From Melanocharis versteri (lineage: Eukaryota; Chordata; Aves; Passeriformes; Melanocharitidae): a stretch of DNA of 64,000 bases. The notes beneath the pieces were generated by a model. That model did not search any database, was not told where the DNA came from, and saw only the letters and a program-made list of their open reading frames with translations. This document shows positions 51,641-64,000 of the stretch, piece after piece (the stretch's first letter is position 1; each line of letters opens with the position of its first letter). The position numbers and the translations under genes were made by a program. The stretch lies in contig VZTG01007654.1 of assembly GCA_013397845.1 (NCBI GenBank), forward strand, positions 889,749 to 953,748, read 5' to 3'.

Positions 51641-54600
51641 ACACGGAACTAAGCTTGAACCGCTGCCCGTGGCAGGAAAAGTGTTTATCTTCAGAGAGCT
51701 AAAATTGCTTTCTCTCCTAGAGAATTATCATGAAGGACTAAATCCTGCTGCCCTTATTCTCCCTTTAGGTTGTGTGGCATACCCACTGCCACGGAGGCTG
51801 TGCACCTCCACCTTAAAGGGGTTTACATTCTTGCCTCTGCTAATCCATTGCTTTTCATTGACTCCATGTACTTACTCTAAGAGCTGTGCCTGCTATAGAA
51901 ACAAACAAGGTAAACAGCGTGAAGATGGTTTAGAGTAGTTCTACTGCAGGCATCCAGGCACTGTGATAAAGCCTCTCTGCAGACATTTCACACGGCTTAC
52001 AATAGATACTTCTGTTTCTGAACATGCCAAGGGATTGAGACAGTGCAGTGCCAGTGCCTGTACACAAGCATCTGGAGTCCTCAGCACTGTTTCTGCTTTA
52101 CACCAGTGAAAAACAAGCCACTGAATAATTGGTCCTGTTCGACAATGAGCTCCCAAAGGCAGCCTGGGCCAACTGATGGGTTTGTAGCCAAGGCACAGGC
52201 CTGCAGCACCAAGGTGCTATTTCTGGCCTTCCCACAGTGTTCTTCCTGACCTTGGCTAACCTGCCTGCCTCACTTCTTTGCGCTTTCCCTTCCTTTCTGT
52301 TATATGAGGTACAATCAAACCTTCCTTCTTAGAATAGAACAGGGAAGTTCCCTTCTTTTAAAATTCTTTGAAATCACATGGAAACCATAAGAACATAAGA
52401 AGTATTTCTATGCCAGGAAGCTGCTTCAGTGTTTGATGAATCACTTTTCAAGGCAATGCTGGCTGGAGCAGTGGTCTTTCCCTTCCACTCCCAGATGTTT
52501 CCATCCTGGCAGTGCTCTCTGTCAGGCTGCTACAGGTATTTGTATAACAAACCTGCTCAAGGTTCTGATCCAACCCAACTTTTGCCTCTTTTTCACCAGG
52601 TCATGAACACTTTAACCCCTTTACAGCCAGGTCACCTGCTGCATCCAGTCCACAATGGAGCCACAAAAACATAGATGTACCAGTATGATAGATGGGTAAT
52701 GAGGAAACAGGTCAATTAAGCAGCACTACTGCCAAGTATGAAACCACATGTCTTAGCACACATTTGTCTGTGATTCATGCTTTAACAATATGATTTACCA
52801 CTACAGAAGATTTAGTTTAGTAATGTCAGATTTAAAAAAATGGTTGTAAAAAATCAAAACAGGAAACCAAAAACCAACTCTATGTCCCAGTCCTGACTGA
52901 CATCACCAGCTAAGATGCAGCCTTTGTGCCATTATGCTCATTGTCTGCACTGACACCCTGTTACTGCATTCCTGATGCTCTCCAGCTACTCTCTGTAAAG
53001 GCAAGGCTAACTGGAGTCAGCAAGAATTTTTAATAAGGGCTATTCAATCAAGCCGCCTGTTTGTAATAGCTCTTCGTCACAGATTTTATGGGACAAATTC
53101 CACTCAGCAGAAACTGCAGGGCCACACATGCATCCAGAGGCACTGCCTGTCCAAAACTTTGCAGATGGATTGCCAACCTGCACAATTAATTTCTTTTTGC
53201 TTATTTCATGAGACTAACTAATGCTTCCATGCCACCTAGCACAGAAAGCACCTCCTTCTGTACATACTGATCCAAGAACTGCAGTAATCTCAGTGGAAAC
53301 AAATCTCAGACCTTCCTAGCTCTCTCTCCTACTTTGTAACAAGATAAATTTGCACTTCTCATTACACCCAGCCAAGTTCCAGCAAACAATTTGAGTTTCT
53401 GGTCCACAGAAGGCCAATGGGGAATCTGGGAGAAACGCAAAAACCTTCACATTAATGGTAAAGATCAAAGTCTTTCCCACAACTGACTTCTAAGCATAAT
53501 TTTTTCTTTCATCTCTAGCTTTCTCCAGGATGAGGGAAGATTTATGCCTGGCAGTTTCACAGAGTTTAATAGGATGCCAGGTGGCAGCTGTCAGAGGCAG
53601 ACTCAATTGCTCTTTCTGCTGCTTGCGAATGGGTTTGCTCTTCTTGCTACACTTTTAGAGATTAAACATGACATTACTTCCTAGTACTTGATTTTAAACT
53701 ACCCAAACTATAAGTAAGTTAATAGTTTTGCAGCTACTTCCTCAGATAGTTTACACTTAGATGTCTGTAGGTATATACATATCCATGTATCACAACATAT
53801 CCCCACGTTTTACAGGAGAATATATACACTATTTTTAGGAATGACGGACATTAAGCATCCTCCCTGAACTCAGTGTGAACCAGTTTCAGCTGTGAGCTGG
53901 TACCTTTCTGCTGTTTACTTTACACAGGTTCCAGTATGAACAATGTCTGCTTTGTCTCTCTCTCTCCTGTCTGTCAGCTGCTCTTTCTTGTTTGTTTGTT
54001 CTACTTTTTCACCTGCAGAAAAATGCAAAGTGTGTTGAGATTTTTATTAAAAAAAAAAAAAAAACAACAGGATCTAACATATAGCAACAGCACCCTGTGT
54101 CAAGGGAGGCAGCCCCAGATCTATAGCTCTGGAATGACTCTGCAAGAAGTCATCAAACCCACCCTCCTTCTCTGGCCACAGCCAAGTGTGTTCAAATCTT
54201 GCCAGGCAGAAATTCATCTAACCTCCTATGCAAGAACTAACATGCTTTATTACTTAATCTTACTAAATAAGACACTGGGGGGAGTAAACAAAATGAGTTT
54301 TCTAATCTGAGTAATCTTTCCTAGACAAATTAACATGGATTGCTTAAAATGGAAAAAGTTGACCATTGCCCTCCTTGTAACAGAGCATACGTCATGTTCC
54401 CATAACCTCCCCTTTCTTCTTCCTAGGTAACCAAAATAATTGTTCCAATTTTTCCCCAAAACTAGTTTTTCTCAATTTCTGCTTCTTTCATAAATGGCAA
54501 TGCTTGAGAATAAAGATAGTACATTCTGAGAGCTCACTTACCATGAACAGAATATTCGAGCAGTTTGTGCTTAAGCTTAAAAAGCTGCAAGCATCAAGTG

Positions 54601-55764
54601 TTACTAAACACTATTAAGTTCTTGAAACTCCAACAAAAGCAGGGGTTTTATTTCTTTGTTGCCTCTCTCTTGATCATGAAAATAACTGTGGTCTCACCAG
54701 TAAAAAGCCTTCTGTAAGCACTGATGTAGGAGCTGGAAACAAATGTGTTTCATTTCTAACCTACATACCATTTGAACATAATAAAAGAACATCAGGACTG
54801 CAACAAAAGGATCGGATGCTGAGTTTATGAAACTGAGCCGAGTATAACCAAAAATCAAGACAGAGGCAGTGACTACAAAGGAGTCGGCGTGGAGCGACAG
54901 GAGTATCTGCTGGCACTGTTGCATCTCGCTGCTGACTTGCTCGAGAAGCTTTCTCCTCCCCCTTCAGTCTGACAGCATGAGCTATTGCTAAGTAAATGCC
55001 AGCCACAGCCTCCGAGGACTAACAAGGAAGTCTGCAGAAGCAAAACAACCATATGAGATATCTGAACTGGTTCAGACTGGTTCAGAGTTTGCTCCACTAA
55101 CTCAGAGTGCTTTCTCAGATGAGCTTTCTGTGTGGGCTGTAATAAAAGGCCAGAGGCCTCGGGAGGGCAATCTGTGCCCTATTGTTTACTGGGGAGAAGC
55201 ACCGCAGCTACACTTCTCCAGCATTAAGAGATTAGCACTAAATACTCTCAGCAATCACTGACTTAAGAAATTTCACACACTGAGTCCTCTCTGACAGCAT
55301 CAATTCTTTGTCCTTTTTTGTCAAGAACTACTCAGTGCCTTCCCAGTTCTCTCAGGAGTTCCGAAGGGCCCTAGTGCTGACAGACATCCGTGTTCACACT
55401 GGCCCCCTGCAGCAGTTGTGAAGGTCCCCGTGGATCATCCCTCAGCTCTTTCCCCGGCTGCAGCATTCCAATCTCGGTATCTGGATCACAGACTGCTTTA
55501 CCTGCTATCCAGTGGGTGGGTGTGTCTCATAGCAGGATACCATAAAACCATAGCAATATTGTTAGGAATTGGGTACAGCTGTCTAAAGATGTTTCAGTCT
55601 CCAGTTGCACTGGTTTTTGTTATGTTTTTTGTTTGTTTGATTGTTTTTTTGCTGCAGATGCAGGCTGCTACTGACAAAAACCAGAGCACACATTTCTAAG
55701 AGTGGAGGAAGGGAAGCTATTTTGAAAGATACTGTGATCTACTCAGAGAACACGTAGGTCTGAG

Positions 55765-55925
55765 CCAGGAACAGGAGCCTTACTCTCAATTCTTTAACTG
55801 ATCTTTGCCTGACCTTAGGCAAGCTTCTACCTTGATTTCCCATGTTAATATTACTTATGTCACAGAGGCAGAAATGATCATATGTCTGCAAAGTGTTTTG
55901 AAAGCTTCAGATATGCAATACCTAC
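55765..55925 (+). mobile_element. MIR-like (CORE-SINE) fragment
   Basis: Successive blocks resemble a MIR-type SINE in order. 'ctgatctttgcctgacctta' with 'ggcaagcttctacc' matches the 'tgaccttgggcaagtcactt' region. 'gatttcccatgttaatatta' follows, then 'gcaaagtgttttgaaagc' matches the terminal 'tgtaaagcactttgaga' part. The copy is highly diverged. Confidence 0.55.
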
Positions 55926-58369
55926 CTTATGAAATGGTTTTGTAGGGGAAGGAATCCTGAAGACGGATATGCATGAGATGTTCTCAATGTGTAGTGCTGA
56001 CTTTTAGATTAAAGTACAAATAAGCATTAATGCAGGAATTCATTAAAATAGGAGAATGTGTTGTTTGGTTGTTTTTTAAGGTATAAAAGTACTTTTGTAA
56101 CTTTCTTCTTTCTCAAACCACTGTTGTGCCCAGCAGTACCTGGCAAAGCTAAGCAGCCTGATAAACCAATTAGTTCTTTTTAGAAAATGCCTATCTAAAA
56201 ATAATTGTTTATCTGCACATGAGAAATGTGAAAAGGCAGCATCAAAACATCTAGAGATTTCAGTCAAAAGGAATAAAGATTTCTGTTCTGGTATCTGTTC
56301 AAATTAACCTCCAGTGAATTGGATGGGATTATTAAATATCCTTCTACCAATCTTTCACTCACCATGGAAGCCAATTTCACAGTCAAACAGAAGTGAAAGC
56401 CCAAAACTGTGCTGTTTAAACTTCAATAATAATGGAATATTACCACAGTAATAGTTAGATTTCATTGTGGAAAACATGAGGTTAGAGTTGCACTTAAATA
56501 TGCAAAACTCCTACTCTAAATAGCACAACCACTCATGTGACCTCTATCCCAAGCCATCAGAAGGGCTGTAAGGTTATAAACTTGAACACATAAAAAAGCC
56601 AAACATGTATTTTCTTATCTCTCTAGGGCTTTGGGACTAGGACTGGAGTCATCAACATAAGAGCAGAAGCAGAGACTCATTTTGTAATGGGTCTCTGTAA
56701 TTCAACATGTGAGCAGAGAAGCAGAGACCAAACCTTGCAGTGGAGCTACTACTGTTTCCTCATAAAGTACAGGATTCAGGGACATTTACAATGCAGAGCT
56801 CACACCTCTGGATTTGATTTCTCAGCTGACCTGAAAGCAGATAAAACCATTGGCACACAGGTACTGCGAAAGACCTCTCTCCACAGGTGTTTGCCTGAAG
56901 GCTGTGGGAGGAGTTGTTTATTTTGGGAAGTTGCCCTTTCTTTCCTGTGTAGAAAGGCAAATCTCTGTTTTCTCTGGGTCACACGCATGCCATAAGCATG
57001 CAGAGATAGCCTTTTTCATGACTGACATGGGCACGTGGACTTTTTTACATCTATTTACAAAAGCAAAGACACCGTTCCTTTAAGGATGTTTACAGAACAG
57101 GGCAAACCTTTGTTGTTATTTTGATCTTAAGTATGCCATTCTTTTAGAAAGTTAGGGCTCCAACGGGTAACACCATGAGGAGGTAAAAAGCCAGGAAGGA
57201 ACAAAGGTTTAGTAACGCTTCACTTAATACTTGCACTTATTTCTTTAGTATATAAGGGTGTGGAGTTAAAACACTGTGCATTTGACCAACGCCCCAGCAC
57301 CTGAGGTAGGCAGGCCAGAAGCAAAAATCTCTTTATATGACCTCAGTTTTATTTCACTGCCATTCAGTGAGGACAATACCAAATTTCACAGATACTTGTT
57401 ACTCCATCCACTTACGCTAAAACAAGAAATCTCACCACAGTGCCAGAGAAAGGATTTCCTAGTCGAAATAAGGCCATCCTGATACACAGTGTTGCAACCT
57501 ACCCACCACACTATGAATTCTCACATAGAGCTGTGGAAATGTGCAAAGGCAGAACTGTCTCTGAAAAGGGGAAGATTTTGAGATACGAGAAGTCCAGGCC
57601 AGCTCTCTGTGCACTCACAGACTCTACTCTCCATCTCCAGGAAATGAATGCATGCAGCCTGCAGAGTTTAATTCTCTTTTGGTTTATTACTATTTAAAAA
57701 TCAGGTTTTGTATCCCCTTCTACAGAGGCTTCACCTTCCAACAGAACATACAAAAAATACACACAATAGAAAAAAAAAAGATAGGTAGGTAAGTTGCTTT
57801 ATACAAACAGGTCCCTAAGAACCCAAAAAGGCTAAAACAGGCTCGGTTTCAATAGAAGCAGGCCCATAAATAGGCAAGAGACTTCATTCAAGTAGGGAAA
57901 GAGTCATCCATCCTCACCTAAGATCCTTTCTTGCTCACACTGAAGACAATGGGAGGATTCCCAGCAACTTCAGTAGAAGCAGGATTGGGATTCATCAGAG
58001 CCAATGGCAAACTTTACTGCTCCTTCCCTTCCAAGGCACTGTCTCTTCCATATGGCGTGCAGCCAGGGAAAAATACCAGTTTTCCTGGCTCATCCCACAC
58101 TCATGTTTCAGTTGTTCACTCTACAGGACATCTAAGAACAGCCTTTTATTTTCTCTCTTACTCTGATATTTGCACTAATTGCAGCAAACTTTCAGATTAC
58201 AACAGTACCGAAGAAAAATTCTGAGCCCAAGAGCAAAGCTTGGTTGATTCCTTACGAGCCAGCAGTCAGTCTGACAACTTTGCAGAGGGCATGTAAAATT
58301 TGCCTGGAGAAGGCACCAGTTTGTAGACACAGCAGCCAAAAAGGTATTAGTGAGCATGAGATTGATTTA

Positions 58370-58415
58370 TTATAAAATCACTTACCCAAGGTCACTATGT
58401 GACTGCAGGATGCTT
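58370..58415 (-). mobile_element. MIR-like SINE fragment, antisense
   Basis: 'aaatcacttacccaaggtca' followed by 'ctatgtgactgcagg' is close to the antisense core of MIR (aagtcacttgcccaaggtca, cacagc). Only this short piece is recognisable. Confidence 0.45.
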
Positions 58416-58807
58416 AAGAGCATTTATGGCTGCCAGTGGCTGCATGAAGTGACTCCATGGTCCACATGGAACACAGGAGCTGGGAGGGAGTCATTGGAAC
58501 ATCAGTGAGACTCCAGTTACCTCCTTCCTTCAGCATATCTCGGCTCAGAGCACTTCCAGGTCTCCAAAATTGCAGTACAAGTATGGAGGCCACCCAGAAA
58601 AAACTTCATTCACATGAACCCTGAGAGCAGATCAATAGGGCCAGGCAGTCTTTAAATAAATTTAAATATCACACCTTTCAGGAAAAATGTGGCCAAATGT
58701 TTGTTTAACTTTGCATTACACCTGAAGTCAGTGAGGCCAAACATTTGTGACAGAGTTCTGCAGCACAACTGCGCAGCACAATCTGGCATGTCAATTAAAT
58801 ATTGGCA

Positions 58808-58885
58808 CATTCTTACCCAAATGTTATCATCATCTCATCTTACAGGCAGGAACACAGCACAGGAAAAGGCTAGAGAAGACACAGG
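58808..58885 (-). mobile_element. MIR-like SINE fragment, antisense
   Basis: 'ttatcatcatctcatcttac' followed by 'aggcaggaacacagcac' parallels the antisense MIR block 'attatccccattttacagat' plus 'gaggaaactgaggcac'. It has the same orientation as the fragment at 58370, some 400 bases away, but in that direction the order of parts does not make them one element. Confidence 0.45.
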
Positions 58886-60379
58886 GTGTTAATTCTTGGC
58901 AAACAGGCCATCACTGCCCGCCACCACAGAGTGCACAGCTGTGGTTTTTCACTGACATGCCATAACCATTCCAACCATCACCACAAGCCCTCACAGCCAG
59001 GGCTCCTGCTCCTGGGCTGCATCACTCTGCAGTTATGTCATAGCACTCTTTTCAAGTGGTGCTTTCTCTTTTCTCTTTTTAGCCAAATAGTTCTCTGCTT
59101 TGTTTTACAGCCAACAGTTATTTGCAGAGCTGCACACATCTGAGTAGGCACCACACTGCACGGGATGTGTGGAGGGTGAGGGTCAAAGGAGCAGGCAGAC
59201 ACTTGCCAGTGCTGGTGCTGACTCAGTAGCAGTACCTGCTGCTCCCTCTGGGTCCCAGGCTCAGTGCTCTGGAACATGCTGCCTTCTCACAGGGACAGGG
59301 AGCTGCAACAGATCGGGCTGGAAGCCAAATCTGTTCCCAAGGGCTCATTCACAAAGGCTGAAGGATCTTGTTTTGAAAATGATGTTCAGGATAAAAAAAA
59401 CATGGCTCTTTCAGGAGACACTGAAGCCTTCCAGAATCTGTTTTCCTTTTTAAGTTTTCCTAGTGTTTTTTTTTCCCCTCTTCGCTCATTTGTTTTGTCT
59501 CTCAGGGTGGAACTGAGAGCCTAAGCTCAAGAAATTCACTGTGAGCTTCTGATCTGTTCAAATTAAACTCAGGTATTGTGCCCAAGAAAAAGGTGAACAG
59601 TACTAAGCTGGCTTAATTTACATTTGGGTATTGACAATGCTGTTAAGGTATAATCATAACGCTGAAAAAGCCAGCACATTCCATGATGGTGTTTGGCACT
59701 TGCTCTCAGACTTTCTGCCACAGTGACAATTGAAAATATTTTATTATTTTTGTGGGTGGCAAAGAGAAGCCTTTCCTGTTTCATTACTTAGAATTTTGGT
59801 GGCTGTTTTTTACTTTGTCCATTTATCTCTCATGAAACCCAAGGAGAGCTCTTGCTCTCTATTCATTCTTCCAACACTGAAGTCTGGAGTTCCTTTGAAG
59901 TTTACTTTGGCATCTACTTCCTCAAGCAAGCACCTTAAAAAAAATTAAAGCTGAAAGTGGTACCCCACTCCCGACTCAAGACGTAAGTTTAGATATTGAA
60001 TTCTAGGAACAAAGATTTAGTGAAAAAACAAGACACTAAAGTTACAACAGAGCCTACAAAATCTAGGTTAGCTTTCATACTAGCAATTCAATTAGTTGAG
60101 TTAGATAGACATTCAGTTACACAGCTCTTCTATTCAAGTCATTCCTTACTGCTGACAGCAGTTGAGGGAGGAACAATAATTTCAGGGAATACATGGGAAA
60201 TAACAAATATTCCCTAAGTCACTGGCACTCAAACAGGTCTAAAATTGTGACTGGGCATTTACAATTATTCAAAAGATTGGTAGGAAGACCAACTCCACAC
60301 CATCTTAATAGTTCTAGGCTTTAAAAACCAAAAAACTAATTCCCCATAACATATAATACTTTGCCCTACTATAATTAAG

Positions 60380-60475
60380 GCACTGGATTGAGAGAAGGAA
60401 AAATCTGTGTTCAATTTCTGGTTCTGCTATCAATTTCCCACATCACCATGGGCAAATCACTTAGGATTGAGAGCT
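60380..60475 (+). mobile_element. MIR-like (CORE-SINE) fragment
   Basis: The order 'ggcactggattgagag', 'tctgtgttcaatttctggtt', 'ctgctatcaatttcc', 'catgggcaaatcacttagga' follows the 5' to core part of MIR-type SINEs. This is the clearest of the SINE fragments in the interval. Confidence 0.65.
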
Positions 60476-62734
60476 CACATGCACACTGCCATGTGTCAGG
60501 TGAGCCACACTGTTTGCACACATTTAAGAGATGACAAATGCAAGGTCATGTCACCTAATTTAACTCAGTATGGAATAAATTCACATTAAATTGCTTTACC
60601 TTGCATTTGTTCCGGATTAACATTTATAAAGATAAATTCAGGCAACAAAAGAAGCCCGAGAAGTCGGAGCCCCCACATTTAACACAACATTTAAGCATGC
60701 ATGCAAGTGGTTTTTAGTCCTTTATCTTTCACTCATTCTCTCATAAGCACCTATTCCTTTCTTGTCTGTCTTTAATATTTAGATTATGAATGACTGAAGA
60801 TGTTTTCATCATATCAAATACACAAGGCTCTGAGCCTCAGATGACAGGTTATGGGTCTCCTATAATACAAACAAATACTACAAGTCTGATTATATAAATT
60901 TGCATGAACTGACGTTTCCTTTTTGAATGTGCACCAACTCACACATTGACTTGCAGTCCCTCCAAAGGAGAAGGCAAGGAAAGGAGGGTGGCCCAAAATC
61001 AGAACTATCATCTATACACTTATATGCCAATTAAAAATGAAATGTAATAGCAACAAGCTGCAGCTCAGGGCATGTCACATACTTCCCTCTGAACTCTGAA
61101 CTTGTGAGGCTGAGTTTTCTGTTTGGATCTGTCTTATGTTCTATGAGAAACAGGCATTTCCCAAAGTACAGAATAGAAAGAATTTGCATGTAGATTAAAT
61201 TACTGTCCAGAATGGAACAGTATGCCCCCAAAGAAGCAAAAAGCACTGGAAACACACCACAGCTAAAGATCTGCCCAACTTCCTACTGGCACTAGCCTGC
61301 ACCAGCCTCCTGTGTTGGTACAAATCTCTCCCATTTACACTAGGATGATCTAGAACTGTCATTTCAGGATTGTTAACCTCCCGCCTAATTGTTTCCCTGT
61401 CCACTAGACTGAGAAGTAAGTAGTTTTCATTCAATGTATTCATGACAACTCAGTAAGCATTTTCTTTGACAAGCAGAATGCACAGTGTTTTAGAAGGCTT
61501 CGTTTTGAGATAAAGGCTTTTCTTTTGTTTCGCCAGGTCGAATTGTGTAGCATTCAAAATTAAATTCTGATAGATATAGCCAACATTCAGCCACTTGTAA
61601 CACTAAAGTCAGGGGAGCTAAATGTAGGATGAAAGTATCCCATACTCTGGACTAAGCTTTTGGAGTTGAATTTTATGACTAATGCACCTTCTTTGAGTGC
61701 ATATAGGAACACTGGGGACAAAAACTTCTATCTTTCAGCATACAGCCTCAGTTCAACAGAAATTTCCCTTGTGGATTAATTATGAGCTATTAGTAAATCA
61801 GCAACTGCAGCTGCATTTGCTAATCCCAACAAATTGTTATGCTGACTGGAAAGCCTGCTCTCTCCTGATACGCTTGGCAGCTTACAAGGTTGTCTCAACA
61901 CTAGATTTGTAAGGTATTTTAAAATGTTTTGTCACTTTTCTAAGATATTCTGTTTTTACCTGTCTACTAATCTTACCAGTACAACAAGAGCAATTCCATG
62001 AAGCTTTAGTGGTGGGGTTTGTTTGTTTCACTGGTTTTTCCTTTTAAATGAGGCTCATACATATTCCAGGATTCTGGGAGGAGATGACTGGAGAAGAACA
62101 TGTCCTTCAGTCTCCCAACACAGATTAATAGCAAAACATCAAGTCCACTGCAACATGCTCTCAATTTAGAAAGTGCTGGTGCTATAAAGAGAAAGCCATT
62201 GATTATTCATCCTTGATTTATAACAGTTGAGAGCAAGTACAAAAAGTCGCTTCTTACAAGAGGGAATCTGGGTCTTCTAACTGTAGAATTTAGAATGTAA
62301 TTCCAAAATCCATATACTTACAAAGGGCTCTCTAATTCTAACATAAAAACAAAATGGGAATATCAGTTAAGCATCAGCTGCAGGGTTTGGATAAGGAGCA
62401 CCTGGGCAATGCAGGCTGTGGTACAACAGCAGTTTGTGTCTCTGTGCATGTTTACACAGACAGATCTCCTGCAGCAAATGAGAACCTGGTCTAAGGGGGT
62501 CTGTCCTGCGCCAGCACCGTATTAACGATAGAGATATTGTTTCATGGGATGCAAGTTTGATGCAGGACACAGGCCCTTCAGAGTGGCCTTTAGAAACATT
62601 CAATACACAAAGCAGTTTACCAAATCACTGCTAAACCTTTGCTCAATAACCCTCTCAACAATTGTGATGCAGAGATTCTTGACAAGTAAGAAATTAAGCA
62701 ATAAATTCAGGAAACTGTTCTATGTGACCTTGAG

Positions 62735-62800
62735 CATCAACAGCAGAACCATAATTAAAACTCAGAGTATTCCTACCTCCTAACCCTGTGTTAAACAACA
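62735..62800 (-). mobile_element. MIR-like SINE fragment, antisense
   Basis: 'agcagaaccataattaaaac' followed by 'tcagagtattcctacctcc' and 'taaccctgtgtt' resembles the antisense 5' half of MIR ('agagctgggattcgaaccca', 'ggtcttcctgactcc', 'agcccagtgct'). It is short and diverged. Confidence 0.4.
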
Positions 62801-63269
62801 TTTATACCTGGGTTTGGTACATAAAACCTTGACAAGTTACATGGAAGGAAAGGGAGGGTCAAGAAAGGACATTATTTCTGCACAAGTGGTATTTTCAGAT
62901 TAAATGGAATGTCCAACAGCCTAGAGTGCAGCTTCTTTGCATTTTGTAATCAATTATTTTTCACAGATATGCTGTTTGCAATTCCCACCTCTTATACTAG
63001 AAACCCTTTTCATTTGGAAAAGAAAGGAGTAACAGTGGCTTTTGCAAACCTGACTAGAGACAGATCAGGAGAGCACGAATGTGGCCGAACAGCCCAGCTC
63101 ACTGAGAATACAGCACAGTGCAGAGTGGGATTCACATATTATTTACTGGCTCTCATTTGCACACCTTTTGGACAGGTGGCTAAATTGCTCAAAAACCAGA
63201 CAAAACGAGGGGATGCAAAGTAACATACTAACTTCTTTAATAGAGTCCAATCCCATTAAACCAAAATCA

Positions 63270-64000
63270 CTCTGTGAACCCCTGGGTTTATTCACACTAA
63301 ACAAATCAGTGGTACATAGTGTTAACCCGATAGCTGATCGTGTTCATCCCCTAGGTCCCCACATGAAAAATGAGCACCAGTCAACCAGACTGTAATGGTG
63401 TTTTTCCTTCCTTTTTTTTTTTCTTTTTTCTTTTTTTTTTTCATAAAAACTATTTCTTTCATAGACTTAAAACAACCAACTAGCCAAGTTATTAATTATG
63501 GTACATCTAAAAAAAAAATTAATACTAACCCTAATGTGACTGCTGCTTTACGAGTGCTCTGTGTATCGCCTTAGACTGGCTTTTCAGTAGCAATTCACTA
63601 CAACAGGTCCTAAAATAATAATAATAAAGAATTAAAAACCTGACAGCAAGTTTAATGGTCAAAAGTAATAAAAACAACCTGTTCTGAAAGGTGATTTTTC
63701 TCAGCAGTTCAGTCCTGCTGCAGCACTCACAGCCTCACAAAGGCAGAAGGGGTTCAAATTCTCTCACCTTCTTTAAATGTTTGTGTTTTTAAAAGGACAA
63801 CTGCATTGTAACCTGCTAGGAACCGTGGGGCATTTTACTTAACGTTATATTCAATAATGGGTCTGTTTTTAAAACTTACTGTTTTTCTGGGGGAGTTTAG
63901 GGAGGGCGGGGAAATAGAGAGAGAAGAAAATCACAGCTCCCTGTAGCTGCAGCTCCCCAGGTGCCTCGGCCACTAGGACTGTCTCATTCTCAGACCAGTG
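63270..64000 (-). other. Candidate 3' end of the next minus-strand gene (PATZ1 expected by synteny)
   Basis: On the minus strand a canonical AATAAA is present (plus-strand TTTATT at 63287-63292). It is preceded by about 600 bases of A/T-rich, UTR-like sequence with an A/G-rich tract (plus-strand T-rich 63408-63442). At the window edge one minus-strand frame stays open for 42 codons from 64000 and reads SENETVLVAEAPGELQ before stopping near 63872. In human the next gene in this direction and on this strand is PATZ1. I cannot confirm identity from this fragment. Confidence 0.3.
63396..63442. repeat. Polypyrimidine low-complexity tract
   Basis: An almost uninterrupted T/C run on the plus strand (several runs of T split by single C) is visible by eye. 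It is a slippage-prone tract and length polymorphism is likely. Confidence 0.85.

Larger units (their letters stand above)
51641..63270. other. Intergenic region upstream of PIK3IP1
   Basis: AT-rich sequence without a credible coding exon on either strand; all frames are about 125 codons or shorter and show no known domain. In human this interval also lacks protein-coding genes and has a divergent non-coding transcript next to PIK3IP1, but I cannot identify one here. It contains several old MIR-like SINE fragments (listed separately) and a run of 16 A at 54049-54064. Confidence 0.6.

Noticed and set aside
54049..54064. Run of 16 A, considered as the tail of a processed pseudogene
   Set aside because: The upstream sequence shows no coding remnant and I could not define target-site duplications, so a simple homopolymer is enough.

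Overview
The window is ordinary vertebrate nuclear DNA, most likely from a bird. Three intron-containing genes lie in the order and orientation known from human 22q12: RNF185 (+), LIMK2 (+) and PIK3IP1 (-). The introns are compact, the clearest recognisable repeats are CR1-type LINE 3' ends, no mammalian Alu or B1 elements are seen, and assembly gaps (N) fall in GC-rich promoters. All of this suits a short-read avian assembly. A crocodilian or turtle cannot be strictly excluded.

Layout. 1-130 is a CpG-rich edge, possibly the RNF185 promoter or first exon. 5045-11061 carries the complete RNF185 coding sequence in six exons, including a 19-nt microexon; it encodes 194 aa, a membrane-anchored RING E3 ligase. 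11062 to about 13360 is the RNF185 3' UTR and spacer. 13360-13900 is a CpG island with a 173-base gap, the LIMK2a promoter; a possible LIMK2a start exon abuts the gap. 15875-15974 is the LIMK2a exon for the first half of LIM1. 23160-23673 is an alternative promoter and the first coding exon of LIMK2b. 28594-42453 holds the 14 shared LIMK2 exons (LIM, PDZ, Ser/Pro-rich linker, kinase). The LIMK2 3' UTR runs to a polyadenylation signal at 44324. PIK3IP1 lies on the minus strand from about 45110 to 51640: four coding exons are visible, while the signal peptide and first half of the kringle are lost in or near the gap at 51296-51410. From 51640 to about 63270 there is intergenic DNA with several old MIR-like SINE fragments. 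The last 700 bases may be the 3' end of the next minus-strand gene, expected from synteny to be PATZ1.

The genes are not an operon and share no single pathway. RNF185 acts in ER-associated degradation, LIMK2 phosphorylates cofilin downstream of Rho/ROCK, and PIK3IP1 restrains PI3K at the plasma membrane. LIMK2 and PIK3IP1 converge tail to tail. I found no mobile system, CRISPR array, tRNA or rRNA, and nothing that qualifies as an undescribed biological system. The most useful observations concern gene structure: the RING microexon, phase-matched alternative LIMK2 first exons, a possible N-myristoylation signal on LIMK2b, upstream ORFs in its leader, and start codons erased by assembly gaps.
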